64,000 nucleotides of DNA, from positions 687,001 to 751,000 of the forward strand of contig CM034139.1 of NCBI GenBank assembly GCA_019914995.1, read 5' to 3'. The first letter of the stretch is position 1. Each line of letters starts with the position of its first letter. Under the pieces are notes generated by a model that was not told the DNA's origin, did not search any database, and saw nothing but the letters and a program-made list of their open reading frames with translations. This DNA is from Acanthochlamys bracteata (taxonomy: Eukaryota; Streptophyta; Magnoliopsida; Pandanales; Velloziaceae). This document shows positions 10,568 to 24,478 of the stretch, piece after piece. The position numbers and the translations under genes are program-made.

Positions 10568-12000
10568 TTTGTTTGCGTTGCCGATGCCTTTACTGTCAAA
10601 ATTACTTGTCCTGTAACATACCACGATAATTTTAAGTAACGTTTAGCGGTACTTTTCAATAGCTTTTTATTATAATTTTTATTTCACTTTTTTTAATAAA
10701 ATTTAATAATATTTTATAAATTTTTAGAAATTATAAAATTGTAAAATTTTATTATTACTTATTTTATTTTTTAAAAATAAAAAAATAGAGATTGTGTTTA
10801 ATTTTATTTAAAAAAAATTTAATTTCTAAACATTTTCAAACATTCTCTTAGTCTCATTAGTTAGTGAACATTTTTTTTTTTTTTTGGTTGCATGTTTGTT
10901 TGGTGCTCTTATTAGTCCTTTCAGAACATTCCTTCAAAGTTCATCAATACATTTGTCGCTGCTCTTTTAGAAAGTCTTTAGTTTATCGAAATGATGCCAA
11001 CATTCTTCATAACGCATGAGTTAGGTGCCAAATAGAAGCTTCTTGTTTGAGTCCGAATGCCTTTCAGTGGTTTTCGTAAAGCCTTCTCGTAAATTCTATA
11101 GGTGCGTTCTTTTTTACCGAAAGTGACTTACTAAATTTTCGACTATTAAAAGGTGAGTTTTAAAATAATAAAAATGTTTTGAAGTATTTTTAAAAAAATA
11201 AAATTTTTTTAAAAACGAATTATATTTTGTCGACTAAAAATATAAAAAAAAAAAAAATTTTACAATATAAAATTTTATTATAATTTCTAAATTAAAAAAA
11301 GAATAATTTGCAGAATAATATAGAGAGTTTATTAAAAATATGAAATAAAAAATTTAAAAAAAGGTAAATAAAAAGCAATTTCAAATAGCACCGAATTATA
11401 GAGTAAATTTTTACAAAATAACATATGAAGTTCTTTGGAAATAATTTTTTGACTGAAAAATTTCTTATACTATAGAAAACACGCCATATATTAAAATGTA
11501 ATGTCGTTTTATCAATAGTAGCAGCTGAATCAAATTTTTTTATATTCACAACTACTACTCTTACTTGTTAAAATACATGAGAAATTCTAAATAGAATTCT
11601 TAAATTTCCAAGTCCTCTAATGTGATGTGGAAGTGATTTTAAAAATGAGCTTTTCTAAAATGCAAAATATTTTGAAAGTTTTTAAAAAACAAGCTTTTTT
11701 TTACCTCCAAAAAAAGTAAATAAGATTTTACTATATATAATTTTTTGTACTTATTTTTTAAAAATTATAAAATATTATAGAAAATTTATTGGAAAAAATA
11801 AAATAAAAAGTTGTAATGAAAATAAGTTAAAAAGGCTTGCCATAGCACCTATAATGTGCACCAACACACATATATTAGTTAGCGTTTATTCTTATTTTTT
11901 GACATTACATAAAATATTAGTTAAATATTTTATACTCATTAATGTTATTCATTTTATTTAGAAAATATCTAAAATGTTTATTTAAAATTGTTAGTGGCAC
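10568..12000. other. AT-rich intergenic DNA with MITE debris
   Basis: No genes were seen. Two blocks, about 11095-11395 (ends GGTGCGTT / AGCACCG) and 11625-11850, have the A+T-rich texture and AAATGAGCTTTT/AAAAGCTT motifs of family B MITEs, but boundaries cannot be fixed. Confidence 0.4.
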
Positions 12001-12119
12001 CTGCAAGATCAATGCAAGAGGAAAATGGTGAATTGAATTGATATAAAAAAATTTCGGATATAAAATTTTTTACAGGTAGAAGAGAAGTACTCGGCTATGT
12101 ATAGAATAAATCCTACAAG

Positions 12120-12490
12120 ATAATTATTAGTGATACTAGTAAGATTTTAAATCACACATAAGTTCAAGCAAATATCACAGTAAAATAACACAAGGGTTTA
12201 CGTGGTTCGGCAGACCTCCTTGCCTACATTCACGACCATTCTTCGTCAAAAGTGAAAATTCACTAATTTTTTAAAGAGCTATAATTATAAAAACAATGTG
12301 CTTAGCCAAGCACCCTCGCCTCAACAGGTTCTTTGCTCGAGACGAACCAACACAGCTTCCTAGACTTCACCACGTCTCTCCCACTAGACCTTAATAGCTC
12401 ACTTACAAGATAGATATTCAATCCGGGCTTAACCAAGCCCACTCTCCAAGTGCTCCAAGCACTTAACCTCTATATAACAATGAAAGTTGC
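12120..12490. repeat. dispersed repeat with TTTACGTGGTTCGGC motif
   Basis: The block around 12194-12213 reads GGGTTTACGTGGTTCGGCAG. I recognise this motif from dispersed non-coding repeats (LTR or leader fragments) of many plant genomes. It is less A+T-rich than its surroundings. No LTR ends, PBS or coding region could be attached to it, so it is probably a fragment. Confidence 0.4.
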
Positions 12491-13576
12491 AGTCACTAGT
12501 CGAGCAGAGGAACAATCTAATTACGAAATAAGCTTAATGTAAGTAAGGTGAGAAGATCAAATTGGAATGTCTAAAGATATTCTCTTAATATGCTCAGACT
12601 GAGAGAAGTAGTAAAGTAAGTGTTGGCTTTATGAAGGTTTTCTTTGTTGTGTGTATTGTCAATGCATTTTTAATTTTCTTCTTCTCCCTATTTCTCTGCT
12701 CTCTCCCTTCTTTTTTTGGTTTGGTTCTTCTTCTTATATGCTTTCTTCTTATAGCTGTTCAACTTGGAATCACAACGTTATGAATTCTTCCCGTTTGTGC
12801 TTATTCGCTTGCTACAATGTTGTGTTTTCTTCCCATTTGATTTGGCGCTTTATCTTCAGCTCGCTTGACTGAGGTGATGACTTCTTTGGTGAAATATTCA
12901 GTAGGTCTTTAGGTAGGTCATCTTCCTACATTTAATTCTTCTCAGTTGGACTGTGATTTGATTTTCTAGCAGCATTGAATGACCCCATATTAGTTTTTAA
13001 ACTCTCGTTCTACCGTGCACCCATTTGCTTAAATTTGAAGTTTCTTACTTATGTGACCTCATTAATTCATTCCAAATTTCTGATGTGAGGTTGGATCTGA
13101 TTTGAATTTTCCACGCTGAATTTGTTGATCGATTTGGAGTTCTTCCTACGGCTTGTAATGCTCGTGTATAATTTTGGGTGTTCTAGGTCTTGCTCTCAGC
13201 TCCAACATTGACATGGTTCTTCAGTAGAGCATACTTGCGAATTGAATCAAGAGTTACTTTTGCATGTATCGTTGTGATCAATGATGATCTGAAACTTGAA
13301 ACTTTTTGTGAAGATGTTCCATATCTTTGAAGTTCTTTTCTATTATTTAGAGAATGATGTATGGTTGTAGTAGATGATTTCAACTTGTAGTTTAGAATAG
13401 TGTAATATATGATTGCAATATGATAATGACTAACATGTGAATTGAAACTTGTTATAACTTGATTAGTGAACTCTTCCTTAATGAAAACTAAAATTTAACT
13501 TTTGATTTTAGATATGGAATTGTTACTAACGTTGTTCTGATAGCATTTTTTTATATATTTTTTGATCTCTTCTATT
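12491..13576. other. intergenic DNA, nothing recognised
   Basis: The composition is slightly richer in T and in TTCTTC tracts, but no exon chain, RNA gene or bounded repeat was recognised. Confidence 0.4.
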
Positions 13577-14123
13577 TAGAGGTGACAGTTTTTTACCCGC
13601 GAAATCGACTCAAAAAAGTTTGGTTCGAGTCAGACTTTAGTTGGATTTAGGTCAATTTCAGGTCAATTCGAAATTGATTCGAAAATTTAAACGGGTTCAA
13701 ATTGACCCGAAATTATCCTATAATTATTTATATTGTATATATTATTTAATAATTAAAAAATATTTAAAATAATGATAAAAATATTTTAATTTAATTTGTA
13801 TATAAATATTTCTTAACTTTACCTAACTTACTTAATTTCTTACTTAATTAATAGATTTTATCAAATTAATATTTTCTTTTTAGATATATGATAATAAATA
13901 TTTTTATATATTATTGGTAGAATTAATTTTTTACTTATTATTTAATAACTTTAATTATTAAATGGATTGATCTGAATATGACGTGGTTATTACATATGTT
14001 GGGTTGGAATTGATAATTTTGACCAGTATAATTTAATGAGCTGGGTTAGGATGGAACAATTTTAATCCGGTTATTATATTAGTCATTTTCAAACTGACTC
14101 ATGAATCCGAAATGCCGTCCCTA
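13577..14123. repeat. probable hAT-like MITE
   Basis: The left end is TAGAGGTGACAG and the right end is the inverted ATGCCGTCCCTA. Inside are repeated GACCCG/CGGGTC-like phrases (AAATTGACCCGAAATT) at the left and GGGTTGG / AATCCGG at the right. This is the usual texture of the common plant hAT MITEs that begin TAGGGGTGGCAA. A clear 8-bp target duplication was not found, so the boundaries are provisional. Confidence 0.5.
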
Positions 14124-15800
14124 TTTGTTTTTGTGATTTTTCATGATTCTTGATGCGAATTTGTAGCTAGTATGTTTTTCCAGTAAATTTTCAAATTTTA
14201 GCTTCAAAAGAATGAAAAAATCTTGATCAAACTCTATCTGAAAAATGTCTCCAGCATTTTCTAAAAATTTCTACAACTTACTATTTTTGGAATTTTCTTC
14301 CATCATCTATGATTTTTCTAAAATTGTGTTGATCGTAATTTAGTGAGCTATTAGACTAAATTTGTAGTGTGCATATTGCCCTAACTTTAATAAAAAGTTG
14401 GGACTCATATAGAATCTGCATCATCTTTTAAATAGTTTCTGAAAAGTGAAAGAATCACGATATCGGGTTCTTTTCTGTTTGATGAGCATCAGCAACATAA
14501 CCGGCTATCTAGTACTTTATTTTTCTGTGTTCGTCACTGAATACTCTATTTTGATGCTCAGTTAAATATGCTCGCACTGTCTCTATATTTAGTCAATTTC
14601 GCAACCTTATTCTCGATGAGAAACATTACCTATATGTAGTTGGCTATTCATTTGCTATGTATTTAACGATTGTACTCTGTAGCGGTCCGCATAACTTGAT
14701 TCAAATTATTAGTTCACCTAAATTTATAAATTATAATTATTAATTATTGTAATTATCAAAATACTTTTAAAGTTTCAAATAAAAATAAATATTATTCATT
14801 TCCTATATATTTGAAGAAAAATCAACCCCAAATGATATTTAAATATAGTAAAGAACTTCTTCCAAAATTTAATAAAAATACATAAAAAAATCTGAAAAGA
14901 TACTTTTTATATATTTGTAATTTTAAAAAAATTTCTAACGGTATTTTCCACAAGACTTTCGATATCTTTCGTTGCAAATTCAGATATAAAAATTATTTTA
15001 AAAATATTTCATAAAATCAATATAAAACACATTATAATAATTTTTTATAATATATAAAACAAAACTTTCAATCTTTCTTTAGAAAGTACAACACTATTCA
15101 CGTATTTCTATAACTAATAGTACAATGAAAACTTTCACATTATTAATCATCATATAAATCATCAATGATGAAATTATTTTATTAATAAAGTTTCATAGTT
15201 ATTGTGTATAATTTTCTTTATAATTCACTTTTTTACTAAAAAGTTAACTTTAACTATATTAGAAATACAAAAATGTCATTTTTTGTTCAATTTTAAAAAG
15301 AAAAACAAAAGTAACATATTTTGGTATTATTTTTAATAATGTATTTCTGATAATTCAATTCTTGCTTAGAAAAAAATATTGGATTTTGATAATCGTACGG
15401 ATATCGAATCTTTGAACCACTAATTAGTATGTGTTTTAATTTTATTAAATTTATTTTGGCTTCTATTTGTTATTTTTAAAATTTAAATTTAAATTATTAG
15501 TTTAATATATCTCAATTTTATTGAAATTTGTTGTTTTTAAAAAAAAATTAGTTTTGCCGAAACTTACTTGATCGTTTATAAGTTATAACACATGAATTTA
15601 AAAATAAATTAAAAAAATTAATTAAAAATAAATATTAAATAATAAATAAATACATATGTTAATTTATAAATTTGTATTTATATTAGTTCGTATATATTAT
15701 AATTTCAATTATATATTAAAATTTATTTGAATTATATATTTTGATATTAAATAATGAGTTTTAAAAAAGGTCGAGTTTAGAAGCTGCTGCGTAAACACGC
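14124..15800. other. AT-rich DNA upstream of NOL6
   Basis: No coding sequence was seen. The end of this stretch (about 15750-15797) reads GAGTTTTAAAAAAGG ... GTAAACACGCTCTA, matching the right end of MITE family A. The matching left end was not found, so this copy is truncated or very diverged. Confidence 0.45.
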
Positions 15801-16016
15801 TCTAACCAAAACCTGTCTAAAACCCCAACCAAACTAGCTCGCCGCCGCCGCCGCCTTCAACCACCGCCGTAACAAAGGGAGAAGGAAGAAAAGCCTGTCG
15901 CTGCCTTCTCCTTCCTCTTCCTCTTCTTCTTCTTATTCTTCTTATTCAGCCGTTACCTACTCCTTGCTACTTTCTTCTCTCCTGGGGACGTGTTCTGTCT
16001 TTTCCCGCTGAACGGC
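15801..16016 (+). promoter_or_regulatory. probable 5' UTR of NOL6
   Basis: The stretch combines CCGCCG repeats (15842-15856) with a long pyrimidine tract (15902-15950, CTTCTCCTTCC type), typical of plant 5' leaders. The transcription start cannot be placed from sequence. No TATA box was assigned. Confidence 0.4.
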
Positions 16017-19000
16017 ATGGCAACACCTGGGTTTGTTGTACCACCAACCTCATCGATGAATCTGAAGGTGTCTGAGCTGCTGAGAGAAATCCACGTCGTA
16101 GACGTTGCTACGATCAAGGCAATAGATCGTGCGGTTTCTTCTATCAGCGACGCGATACGAGAGGTGCCGCAGCAGAATGTGAATCCGGAAGCTTTAGCTC
16201 CGGCGTTCGTCAACGATCTTGGGGTTCCTTCAAACAAGGCTTCGTTCGTTTTCCGTCCACCGGATTTCGTTCAGGTCACTGGGAGCTGTTCTATTCGAGC
16301 ACTCATCAAGCCTCATATCACCATCGATCTCCTTGTACGCATGCCGAAGGTATCATTGATTACACGTTGAGTTGATTCTACTGTGTGGTCCACTGTAAGA
16401 TGTTTTGTATTCGTTTGTTTTGTTTGTAGGAGTGCTTCCATGAGAAGGACTACATGAACCACCGTTACCACGCCAAGAGAGGACTCTACCTCCGCGTCAT
16501 AGAAAAGGGTCTACAATTGTCCCCTGCTGTCCGCAAGACAGGATGGACGACTTTCCATGGGGAAGTCCGCAAGCCTATCCTCATTGTACACCCAGGTAGG
16601 AAGTACTACGTGTCGCTATCAAATATTATCTCTTTTGCAGAGCAACCAATTTTGATTTAGTGGTTAAAATTTTAGCTGAAGCCTAGTTGGCAGATAAAAC
16701 TGACGTGGTATATTGTTTGTGGTGATGCTGTGTAGTTACAGATATTGCTGAGCTGTTTGAATTATCAGTAAGGGTTATTCCTGCTGCGACTTCTGTGTTT
16801 GATACGACAAGACTGAACTTGACCAGGAACAATGTTCGAGCGGTCAACCAAGGTAATTCCGTGCATTTATTATAGCATCTAGTGCTTAGCTTGCAGATTA
16901 CTTTCTTGTCTAAAGTAGCTAGAATGATGATTATTGTTATCGTCATACTCATGTAGTAGTTCCGTTTGATGATTTAGTAGATTTGTATAGGTTCTTTATT
17001 TAGATGTTTCAAGTTTATGCGTTCTTATATTCTTATCCATACATTCTCTATGTTAGGTGATGTTTCTGAGCCAACACCAAGATACAACTCTAGCATCATG
17101 GAGGACATGTTTTTGGAGGAGAATTCAGAATACGTAAAGAAAACTTTCACTGATTGGAAGACTATGGAAGAGGCTTTAGTTTTGCTTAAGGTGCATCTAC
17201 TCATTCACCCTTCACCTTCTGCTAATCAAATCCTTTTCTTGTTTCCAGTTTTTACTGTTTGTGTATTTCCTGCAAGACCTGGTCTGGCTCATTCAGTTAA
17301 CTTGCGAGGCTATGCTCTTTTCTTGTAGATTTGGGCTCGACAAAGAACATCAATCTACATGCACGATTGCTTAAACGGTTACTTGATATCCATTATAGTG
17401 TCATATGTTGCAACCAAATCTGGTGGAATCAGCAAGTCAATGGACGCAATGCAGATTTTCAGAGTCATTTTAAAGTTAATCTGTATGTATGCATGTGCTT
17501 GTTTAACATGCTTTTTTTTTTTTGGTCAGTAATAACTCAGCCATTTGTCAAAATGATATACAGAAGATGTATTTGTACTTCTGAAAAGATTATGTCAAAC
17601 ATGTTCGCCATAAAATGCTTTCTGAGCTCGCGTACTGACTGTGGCTGTTTCTTGTAAGAACATAACCATGTGCTTTTTTGTTTAGTATCTGCTGATATTT
17701 CAAAGCTTTTGGTATATTGTGCAGCTTCTGCAACATTTTGGGATAAGGGACATTTTCTTCAAGCCCAAGGCCAATCTAAGATGTTGAAGGAGGTCTGATT
17801 TGTTCTGTCTCTTCACTCTATCTTCTGTACTATGCTCTGTGAGTTACATACCCATATACAAATTGGTGGTACATGTGTTCTCTTAGTAGATTTTGATCTA
17901 GATTGGCTTCAACTGTGTATAACAATTAGTGTCTTCCATTTCACAAGGATATGAACTTTGTAGTTGCCTTAGATATCTCCTTTTACTGAAATCAATGGGT
18001 GTGTGCTGTTAGGTTGTGAATCAAAATCTGCAGTCATTTGGTGTTGTTCTACTTGATGTATCTGGTCATGTTAACTTGGCATTTCGGATGAGGAAAACAG
18101 CAGTTTCTGAGGTATTCTAGGAAGTTTTAGTTGTTTGTTTTCACATAACCGATGCTACCTTTGACAAGTTGGAGAATTGTTTCTTGAGACTAAAATTAAT
18201 ATATCAGTACATATTTTAGCTCCAAGATGAGGCTTCTCGAACACTGAATTGCTTAGAGAAATGTCGAGATGGTGGCTTTGAAGAGATTTTCATGAGCAAG
18301 GTGGATTTTGCAGCCAGATTTGACTCTTGCTTGAGGTAACCTTTTCCTGAATAGATAAGGCTACATCACAAGTCAATGGCGTCTTATTGATGTTATTTGT
18401 ATTTTCAGATTAAACTTGAGGAGCAGCAGCAAAGTTAATGCTGTCGGTTTCTGCTTGGATGATGAGTACTGGAGAATATGGGAAGACAACATATATTCAA
18501 TCTTGCAAAGAGCTCTAAGTGACAGGGTGATACTGATTCGTGCTTCTTGGAGAATTCCACATTCTGAATGGAAATTGGAAGATGTATAGTATATTTAATT
18601 CCTGGAAACACATTGTCCATTATCTTATTTTTATTAATACTGAAGCGTAATCTAGATCGACAACCTTCTATTTTGATTTCTTCAATTTATAGGGTTTCTC
18701 AAGACTCTTTGAGGAACCAATGCTTGTTGGTATGCTCAATGCCTCTGAAGAGACAAGTTTTCGTGTTGTTGATATCGGCCCGAATGCTGAAAACAAAGAG
18801 GAGGTATGAGCTAAGTAACTGTATTCTATGAGATACAAAAGAAGAAACTAATTGGTGAATAAACTTCTCTTCTTACAAAAGCCTCTTGATTGCTTCCAGG
18901 CTATTAAGTTCAGGGACTTCTGGGGAGAGAAGGCAGAACTTAGGAGATTCAGAGATGGAACAATTGCAGAGAGCACAGGCATGTATTCCTTTTAAATATT

Positions 19001-22000
19001 TTAAAATTTTGGGTTCAACTTTGCTTTAATTATTCTTCTGCATACTTTCAGTTTGGGATTGTGATCAGTGGGAGAGACATTTAATTATTAAAAGGATCAC
19101 TGAATATATTCTCTGTAAGCATCTTCTTCTGCCAAAGGAAGACATAGTTCATACAGGAGATCAGCTTGATTTTTGTCTTAATATTGGTGGAAAAGGTAAC
19201 ATCATCTTATATATGAATGTTTCCTGAAAGCTTTTATGAATTAAAGATATCCTATGTGGTAAAGGTCTATTTGTTTCACTTAATTTTCAGATCCTATGTC
19301 ATTTTCTGCTAATCTGCTTGAGGCATTTGGCATCCTCTCCAAACAATTACGTCTTCTTGAGGACATTCCTTTAAAGATATCTAGTGTGCAGCCACTGGAT
19401 CCAGGTTTGCGCTTAATGAGAAGTTGACTGTATCTGTCTTTTGGTAATAAACATGTGGATCCAGTGATCACTCAAGCCAGTTGACAAATCATGTATGATG
19501 CCAATCATTGAATTTGTTTGAAATTTGTGCATCTGTGAGCTAGTTGGCCCCACACAGTGGGACATGTCTTTTGTTAGAGAAATCATTTGGAGGTAACCAC
19601 CGTTGTAGTTTTAGCGAATTGAGCTTGTGCATGGCTTTTTATTCTTTTTCTGGGCTATGTAATAATTTACCATTTTTTCACAAGGTAACACACGCTCTTA
19701 CTTCTTCAAACTTCTATTAGGAGGAATCCTATAGTCTGTTTATATACACAGATAATAAAGCATCTCAATTTTGGAGCTCTACTTCTTGCGACCATATTTC
19801 AAGGAAAAATCCAGTTCCCTCGTCATGTCTGCTGAAAAAGAGATGTATATTTGTACTGCACGCACAACCAGTTGGAATATTTCATAGTCAAGCATATCTG
19901 CACAACAACCTAAGTACACCGAATATAATGTTTTCTGTAAAACCTAAAAGCAATTAAGGGTCAACATTGCTTTTTTTGATTCTTAAAGCTATTTATCCTG
20001 TAATTTTGCTTTTCTTTTATTTTTGTGAGAATATGCTTAGACCGGAATACTAGCTTTGCTCTTTATTTCACTTTCAAGTACTTATGATCTTATTACTGTT
20101 CAGCTTTCAGGAATACATCTGTTTTTCCTCCAGCACCTCATCCTTTAGCTTATGAAAAGATAAAATACAGAAAGCAACCTAAATATGTTGCAACTTGTAT
20201 CCAGTCACTTGATGTCATGATTCAGGTATTCACTCTACTGCTTGTTGATATACTTGCTACTTCTGCAGTTGTATCTGTCATCTGAAATCCTTGTGTTCAG
20301 TTTACTAAATTGCAATATTCCTTGACATGGTAGCTTCTCGCAATGAAACTATATTACCTGTTCTTGTTCATGTATTAAATTTTAAATAACAAAGGATCTT
20401 TTCTTTTACATAGCTGGAAGGATCAGGGAATTGGCCCATGGATGATGTTGCAATCCAGAAAACAAAGTTAGCTTTCCTCTTAAAGATTGGTGAAAGGTGA
20501 GACCTTGGAAATTTCCATTAATTAGTTTACATTATCTAATACATTTCATTTCCTGACTTCCTTGATCTCTTATACTTGGCTAGCAGTCTTCAGGATTGTT
20601 GTGGCATGATATGTGCTCCTGCTGAAGATGAGGTTAATATCCTGATGTCTGGATATGCATTCCGTCTTCACATTTTTCATGAGAGAAGCCTTAGCTTGCT
20701 GAAAAAGCCAGGTCTAAGTCCTAAACCATAATGTTATTAATTTTATTGGTGGGGCTTTTAATCACATGCATAGCTGGGTTCTTTAATAGCTGGGGGCAAG
20801 GTCATCAACAAGAGTCCATTTGTGGACCAAGAACTATTTTTACGAAGTCAACATTCTAGCATGATTAATGGTCTACAAGGACGCTTCCCGATATACGGTC
20901 ATGTTGTAAGGTGTGGTTAACTTCTTCATATTTGGGTGCTCTTGAAGTGCGGGTGTGTTATGCTTATTCTTAAAAAGTTTTTTAATATCCTTTTCTTTAT
21001 TTTACTTCAGTCTCCAACTTTTCAAAATTTTCAGGCTTGCAAAACGATGGTTTACTTCACATTTATTTTCATCTTTCCTTCCAGAGGAGGCAATTGAACT
21101 TATAGTTGCATACCTCTTTCTAAAGCCACTTCCATTTCGTGTCCCTCGCTCTCGAATTACTGGATTTTTAAGGTATAAGTCTTGTGCCTTCTGTCTGTTT
21201 AAACTTCAAGTTTGTAATATATTAAAACAATCAGTTAGGTTTTATCATCTCCTTGAATGGGAGTGGAACATGCAGGATTTAGGGAATCATCATTTCACTA
21301 GGCATGTTTTACGAAATGCTGCTGCACATAGAATCAAGGTCTAGGTTGGATAGTGTACCCTTTGGAAAGTGTATTGTACTTTTAGAAGGTGTCACAAATT
21401 CATTTTTATAAAATACCTTTTTGTGATAGCATCAAAATCTTTAGGAATCTGAAGAGAGTGGTTGGAGGGGTCAAATACTGTACAAATTGCTCATAAATTG
21501 ATGATATTTGCAAAGTATCGCACTACTTTGTGTTTCTCTTTTGAACTTTTAGTTCTACTCCTAATAAGAACTGATCACCGGTGATGATGGCTGGATTTCC
21601 CTCTATATCCATCCAGAAATCTTACTGGAACTCCATACATGACTGGAGTTTCAGTAATCTCCAGTCTGTGGCCGTCTGAATCAGGCTAGCTCAGCAGCTA
21701 CTGCTGGTGGTCGGTTCTGTGATGGCCAGACTCTGGTGACCTTTGCCAGAGATCCGGTGAACTCCAGTTGGCAGTAGCTGGGACTCCACAAACTTCGATA
21801 GCACTGTCGGAGCTCCGATGATTACTTAGAGATCATTTTAATTATTTGTAGTAATTTTTTGGTTAGATATTTCAAGTAAAGAACAGCAAACAATTTTTTT
21901 TTATTATAATATTTTGGTTTTCTAGTTTCAATTTAGTTTTAGTTTTCTGTTTTAATATTTCTAGTTTTAGTTTTATTTTTTATTTTTAAATTTGAAATCT

Positions 22001-24478
22001 TATTATCATGTATTTTAATATTCCTTTTGAAAGTTTGCATTCCAAATAAAGGGTTTCAAAGTCGAAGAATTTTCAAGTCAATGATTTTGAAAGTTCATAC
22101 ACGCCCTTTAAAGAGTGATTTTCAGCTACTTTGGGACTTTAATTTCCATCTATCAACTGTCATAGTGTAAACTTCTCCCTTTTGTATTCAGCTTCTACTT
22201 AAATGGACAGTCTCTGTAAGTAGCATAACTATTAAATAAATCAAGTATTTATCGTGATGAGAAGATTTTGTTTATTAAACTTGGTTTCATATGTTTGTCT
22301 CTGGTCTAGTTCATTGTTTTAGTGGAAAGGATTACCCTTTATTTTGTCGTGATTCTTGTGGAATAAGTGATATTCAAGCAATTCCATCCTTGTGAAACCT
22401 CAGCATTCATGTCTCTAAATTCTGGTGAATACCCCTTAATATAGTGCACTAATGGCAGGTTCTTGTGTTTATTGTCAACTTATGACTGGTCTTTCTCTCC
22501 ATTGATTGTCGACATAAATGATGATTTTTCACAGAAAGATGTGAAGGAAATAAATGTAAGAATACACAGATTCAATATTACTTCTAGTGGTTGTCTCCTA
22601 CAAGCTGAAAGATAGGTGAACTAACAGAAAAAATTGAATGTTCAGGAGCATTTTATCTTGGGCAGGAAGTCCCTTGAAGAAAACACTACAGATGTAGTTC
22701 CGGCAATGTTCTTGGCCACATCGTATGATAAGTTTTCTGAAGCTTGGACTATGTCATATCCTAACAGAGCAGTGAGTGTTCACAAAAATATATCTCATTT
22801 TCTGGAAAACTAGAACCCACGGTCATCATAAACGAAACATCTCATTATTATTCTGCCCATGAGATTAAGATCAATGCAGGACTGATTTTTTCTTTAGTTC
22901 TATTACTGCATCTTTCAAGGATTGTCCATCAATGATGTACAAATATGTTTTCTATTTTGGATTTAGGTTCTTAAGAGAATATGCGCATATGCCGGAAGTA
23001 GTGCAGACTTGTTAACCAACTTGATTCTTCAGGGGCAACATGGTCCCTTGATGTGGGAGGTAATTCCACATACATGTTTGGCTATCCAGTGAATTTATGG
23101 AGACTTTCCATGTAATGATATCCATTTTGTGTTTCTCCTAGCGCCTATTCAGGACTCCCTTTAACAATTATGATGCTGTGGTCCTTGTCCATCGAGATAA
23201 GCTTCCATATCCTCAGCGTCTCCTCTTTCCTACTGAAATGAAGGGTACGTAGTCTTCATCCACTTATGAAGGTTTATAGTATTAAGGATGTTTGATTGAT
23301 ACCATTCTGCAGAAAAGCAAGTTATTAAGGGGAGAGCATCTGATGCTTTCAACCCCTGCATTCAACTTTCTGCTTTGAACAAATCCCTTGATGATTATCG
23401 AGAAAATCTCATGGTGAATTTTGACCCCTCCAGATGCTTCTTAACTGATCTTAAGGTATGCACCTCAGAAATTGGAATTTTCAGTACTAGAAGAGTAATT
23501 GATTTGGGAACCTATATTGCAGAAAGCATTTCCAGAAGCATTCAGTGTATGGTATGATTCTCTTGGCAGTGATGCAATCGGTCTCATATGGGACAGAGAT
23601 GGTTTAAAGGTGTGTATATGTATCAAACCTCCAAGTTCAATTGTGTTTGGGCTGTTCCGTTTTGCAATCTTTTGCTTTTGTAGTTGAAACAATGTTTATC
23701 ACCCTAAAAGAAAATATTCGATGAATATCTAGTTTGGAATTAAACTTTCTATTTATCAGACTTGAGCATTCCTAGTGGTATGGACAAATATTGATAAGGC
23801 TATTGATTTTTTATAATATATAAAAGATAAGGCTTTGTTATAACAATATAGAGGATGAAAAGGTTACATTGTGGGTTGTTCATGGGATCAAAAGCAAAAC
23901 TGCATAAGCACTGAACTTCTATATGCAAGACATGTATTTTGTTCAAATGAAGGTCCCATCTTCTAGATGGACTTAAGATGAGAGCTATTTGATTGAGACA
24001 ATTTAAGTGCAAAAGTTGGTAAGCTGTATTCATCCCACTGCATAATGCAAGTTCTAGAGACAGCGGCGCTGGAATTTCAAAATAGGCTGAGGGCTTGGAT
24101 TATGTTCTCATTTTATGATGTTTTCTAACCCCAGCATCTGAGCTAATGATGAGATATTTTAAACAGAATGTCTCACAGATATATGGAACGCTTGTCACTT
24201 ATAGTTGTGTACTTGTGTTTATCCATGAATTGCTTAATAATATGCTATGGTAGTTCTGAATGTAGTAAATTTGGCATATGGTTACAGATATACTTTTGAA
24301 CTATTTACGAGCAAGCTTCGTGTACTTAACAAGTCACATATGATAATTGCAGAAGCGTAGTCGAGAAGCTGCTGAAGTGAGTAGCGAGGAGTTGGTAAGC
24401 ATTCTCAAACAAGTGGGAGAAGTAGGCAAAGGGCTTGTCAGAAGCATCCATTTTCTGAAGGCCCCTAAACTGAAGTGA
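16017..24478 (+). CDS. NOL6: nucleolar protein 6 / Nrap / UTP22 homologue, 25 exons
   Basis: This family is a subunit of the UTP-C module of the small-subunit processome and acts in nucleolar 18S pre-rRNA processing. Exons: 16017-16349, 16430-16595, 16736-16852, 17057-17190, 17329-17482, 17725-17792, 18013-18111, 18220-18335, 18409-18583, 18693-18803, 18900-18978, 19052-19195, 19291-19404, 20104-20225, 20414-20496, 20584-20711, 20790-20910, 21035-21172, 22459-22555, 22646-22771, 22967-23059, 23142-23244, 23313-23455, 23523-23609, 24353-24478. They sum to 3177 nt, a 1058-residue protein plus TGA, close to the plant family length (about 1050). Family landmarks are PDFVQVTGSCSIRALIKPHI, YHAKRGLYLRVI, ARQRTSIYMHDCLNG, FAARFDSCLR, YDAVVLVHRDKLPYPQRLL and WYDSLGSDAIGLIW. 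The ATG at 16017 was chosen as the first in frame. All introns are GT-AG except intron 11, which is GC-AG. Confidence 0.93.
18979..19051 (+). other. GC-AG intron 11 of NOL6
   Basis: The exon ends ...AGCACAG and the intron starts GCATGT; the acceptor is CTTTCAG at 19051. Joining with this GC donor gives in-frame EST-VWDCDQW, matching the family. No GT donor nearby preserves both frame and homology. Confidence 0.8.
21173..22458 (+). other. large intron 18 of NOL6 with a GC-rich insert
   Basis: This 1.29-kb intron is the largest of the gene. Positions about 21555-21830 are markedly richer in G+C than the rest of the intron, with repeated CCAG/CTGG and CCGGTGA phrases. This resembles untranslated retroelement leader DNA more than plant intron. 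At 22101-22110 the sequence CACGCCCTTTA resembles a right end of MITE family A, but no left end was found. No exon of NOL6 is missing here, because the protein reads straight across. Confidence 0.55.

Noticed and set aside
12190-12215. A SINE or tRNA-derived promoter at the GTGGTTCGGC motif
   Set aside because: The A and B box spacing of a polymerase III promoter is not present, and the motif is known from other dispersed plant repeats.
15953-16237. Minus-strand frame opposite NOL6 exon 1
   Set aside because: It is the antisense shadow of a clearly coding exon.
22095-22115. Possible family A MITE end in NOL6 intron 18
   Set aside because: Only the CACGCCCTTTA motif matches; no left end or target duplication could be found.
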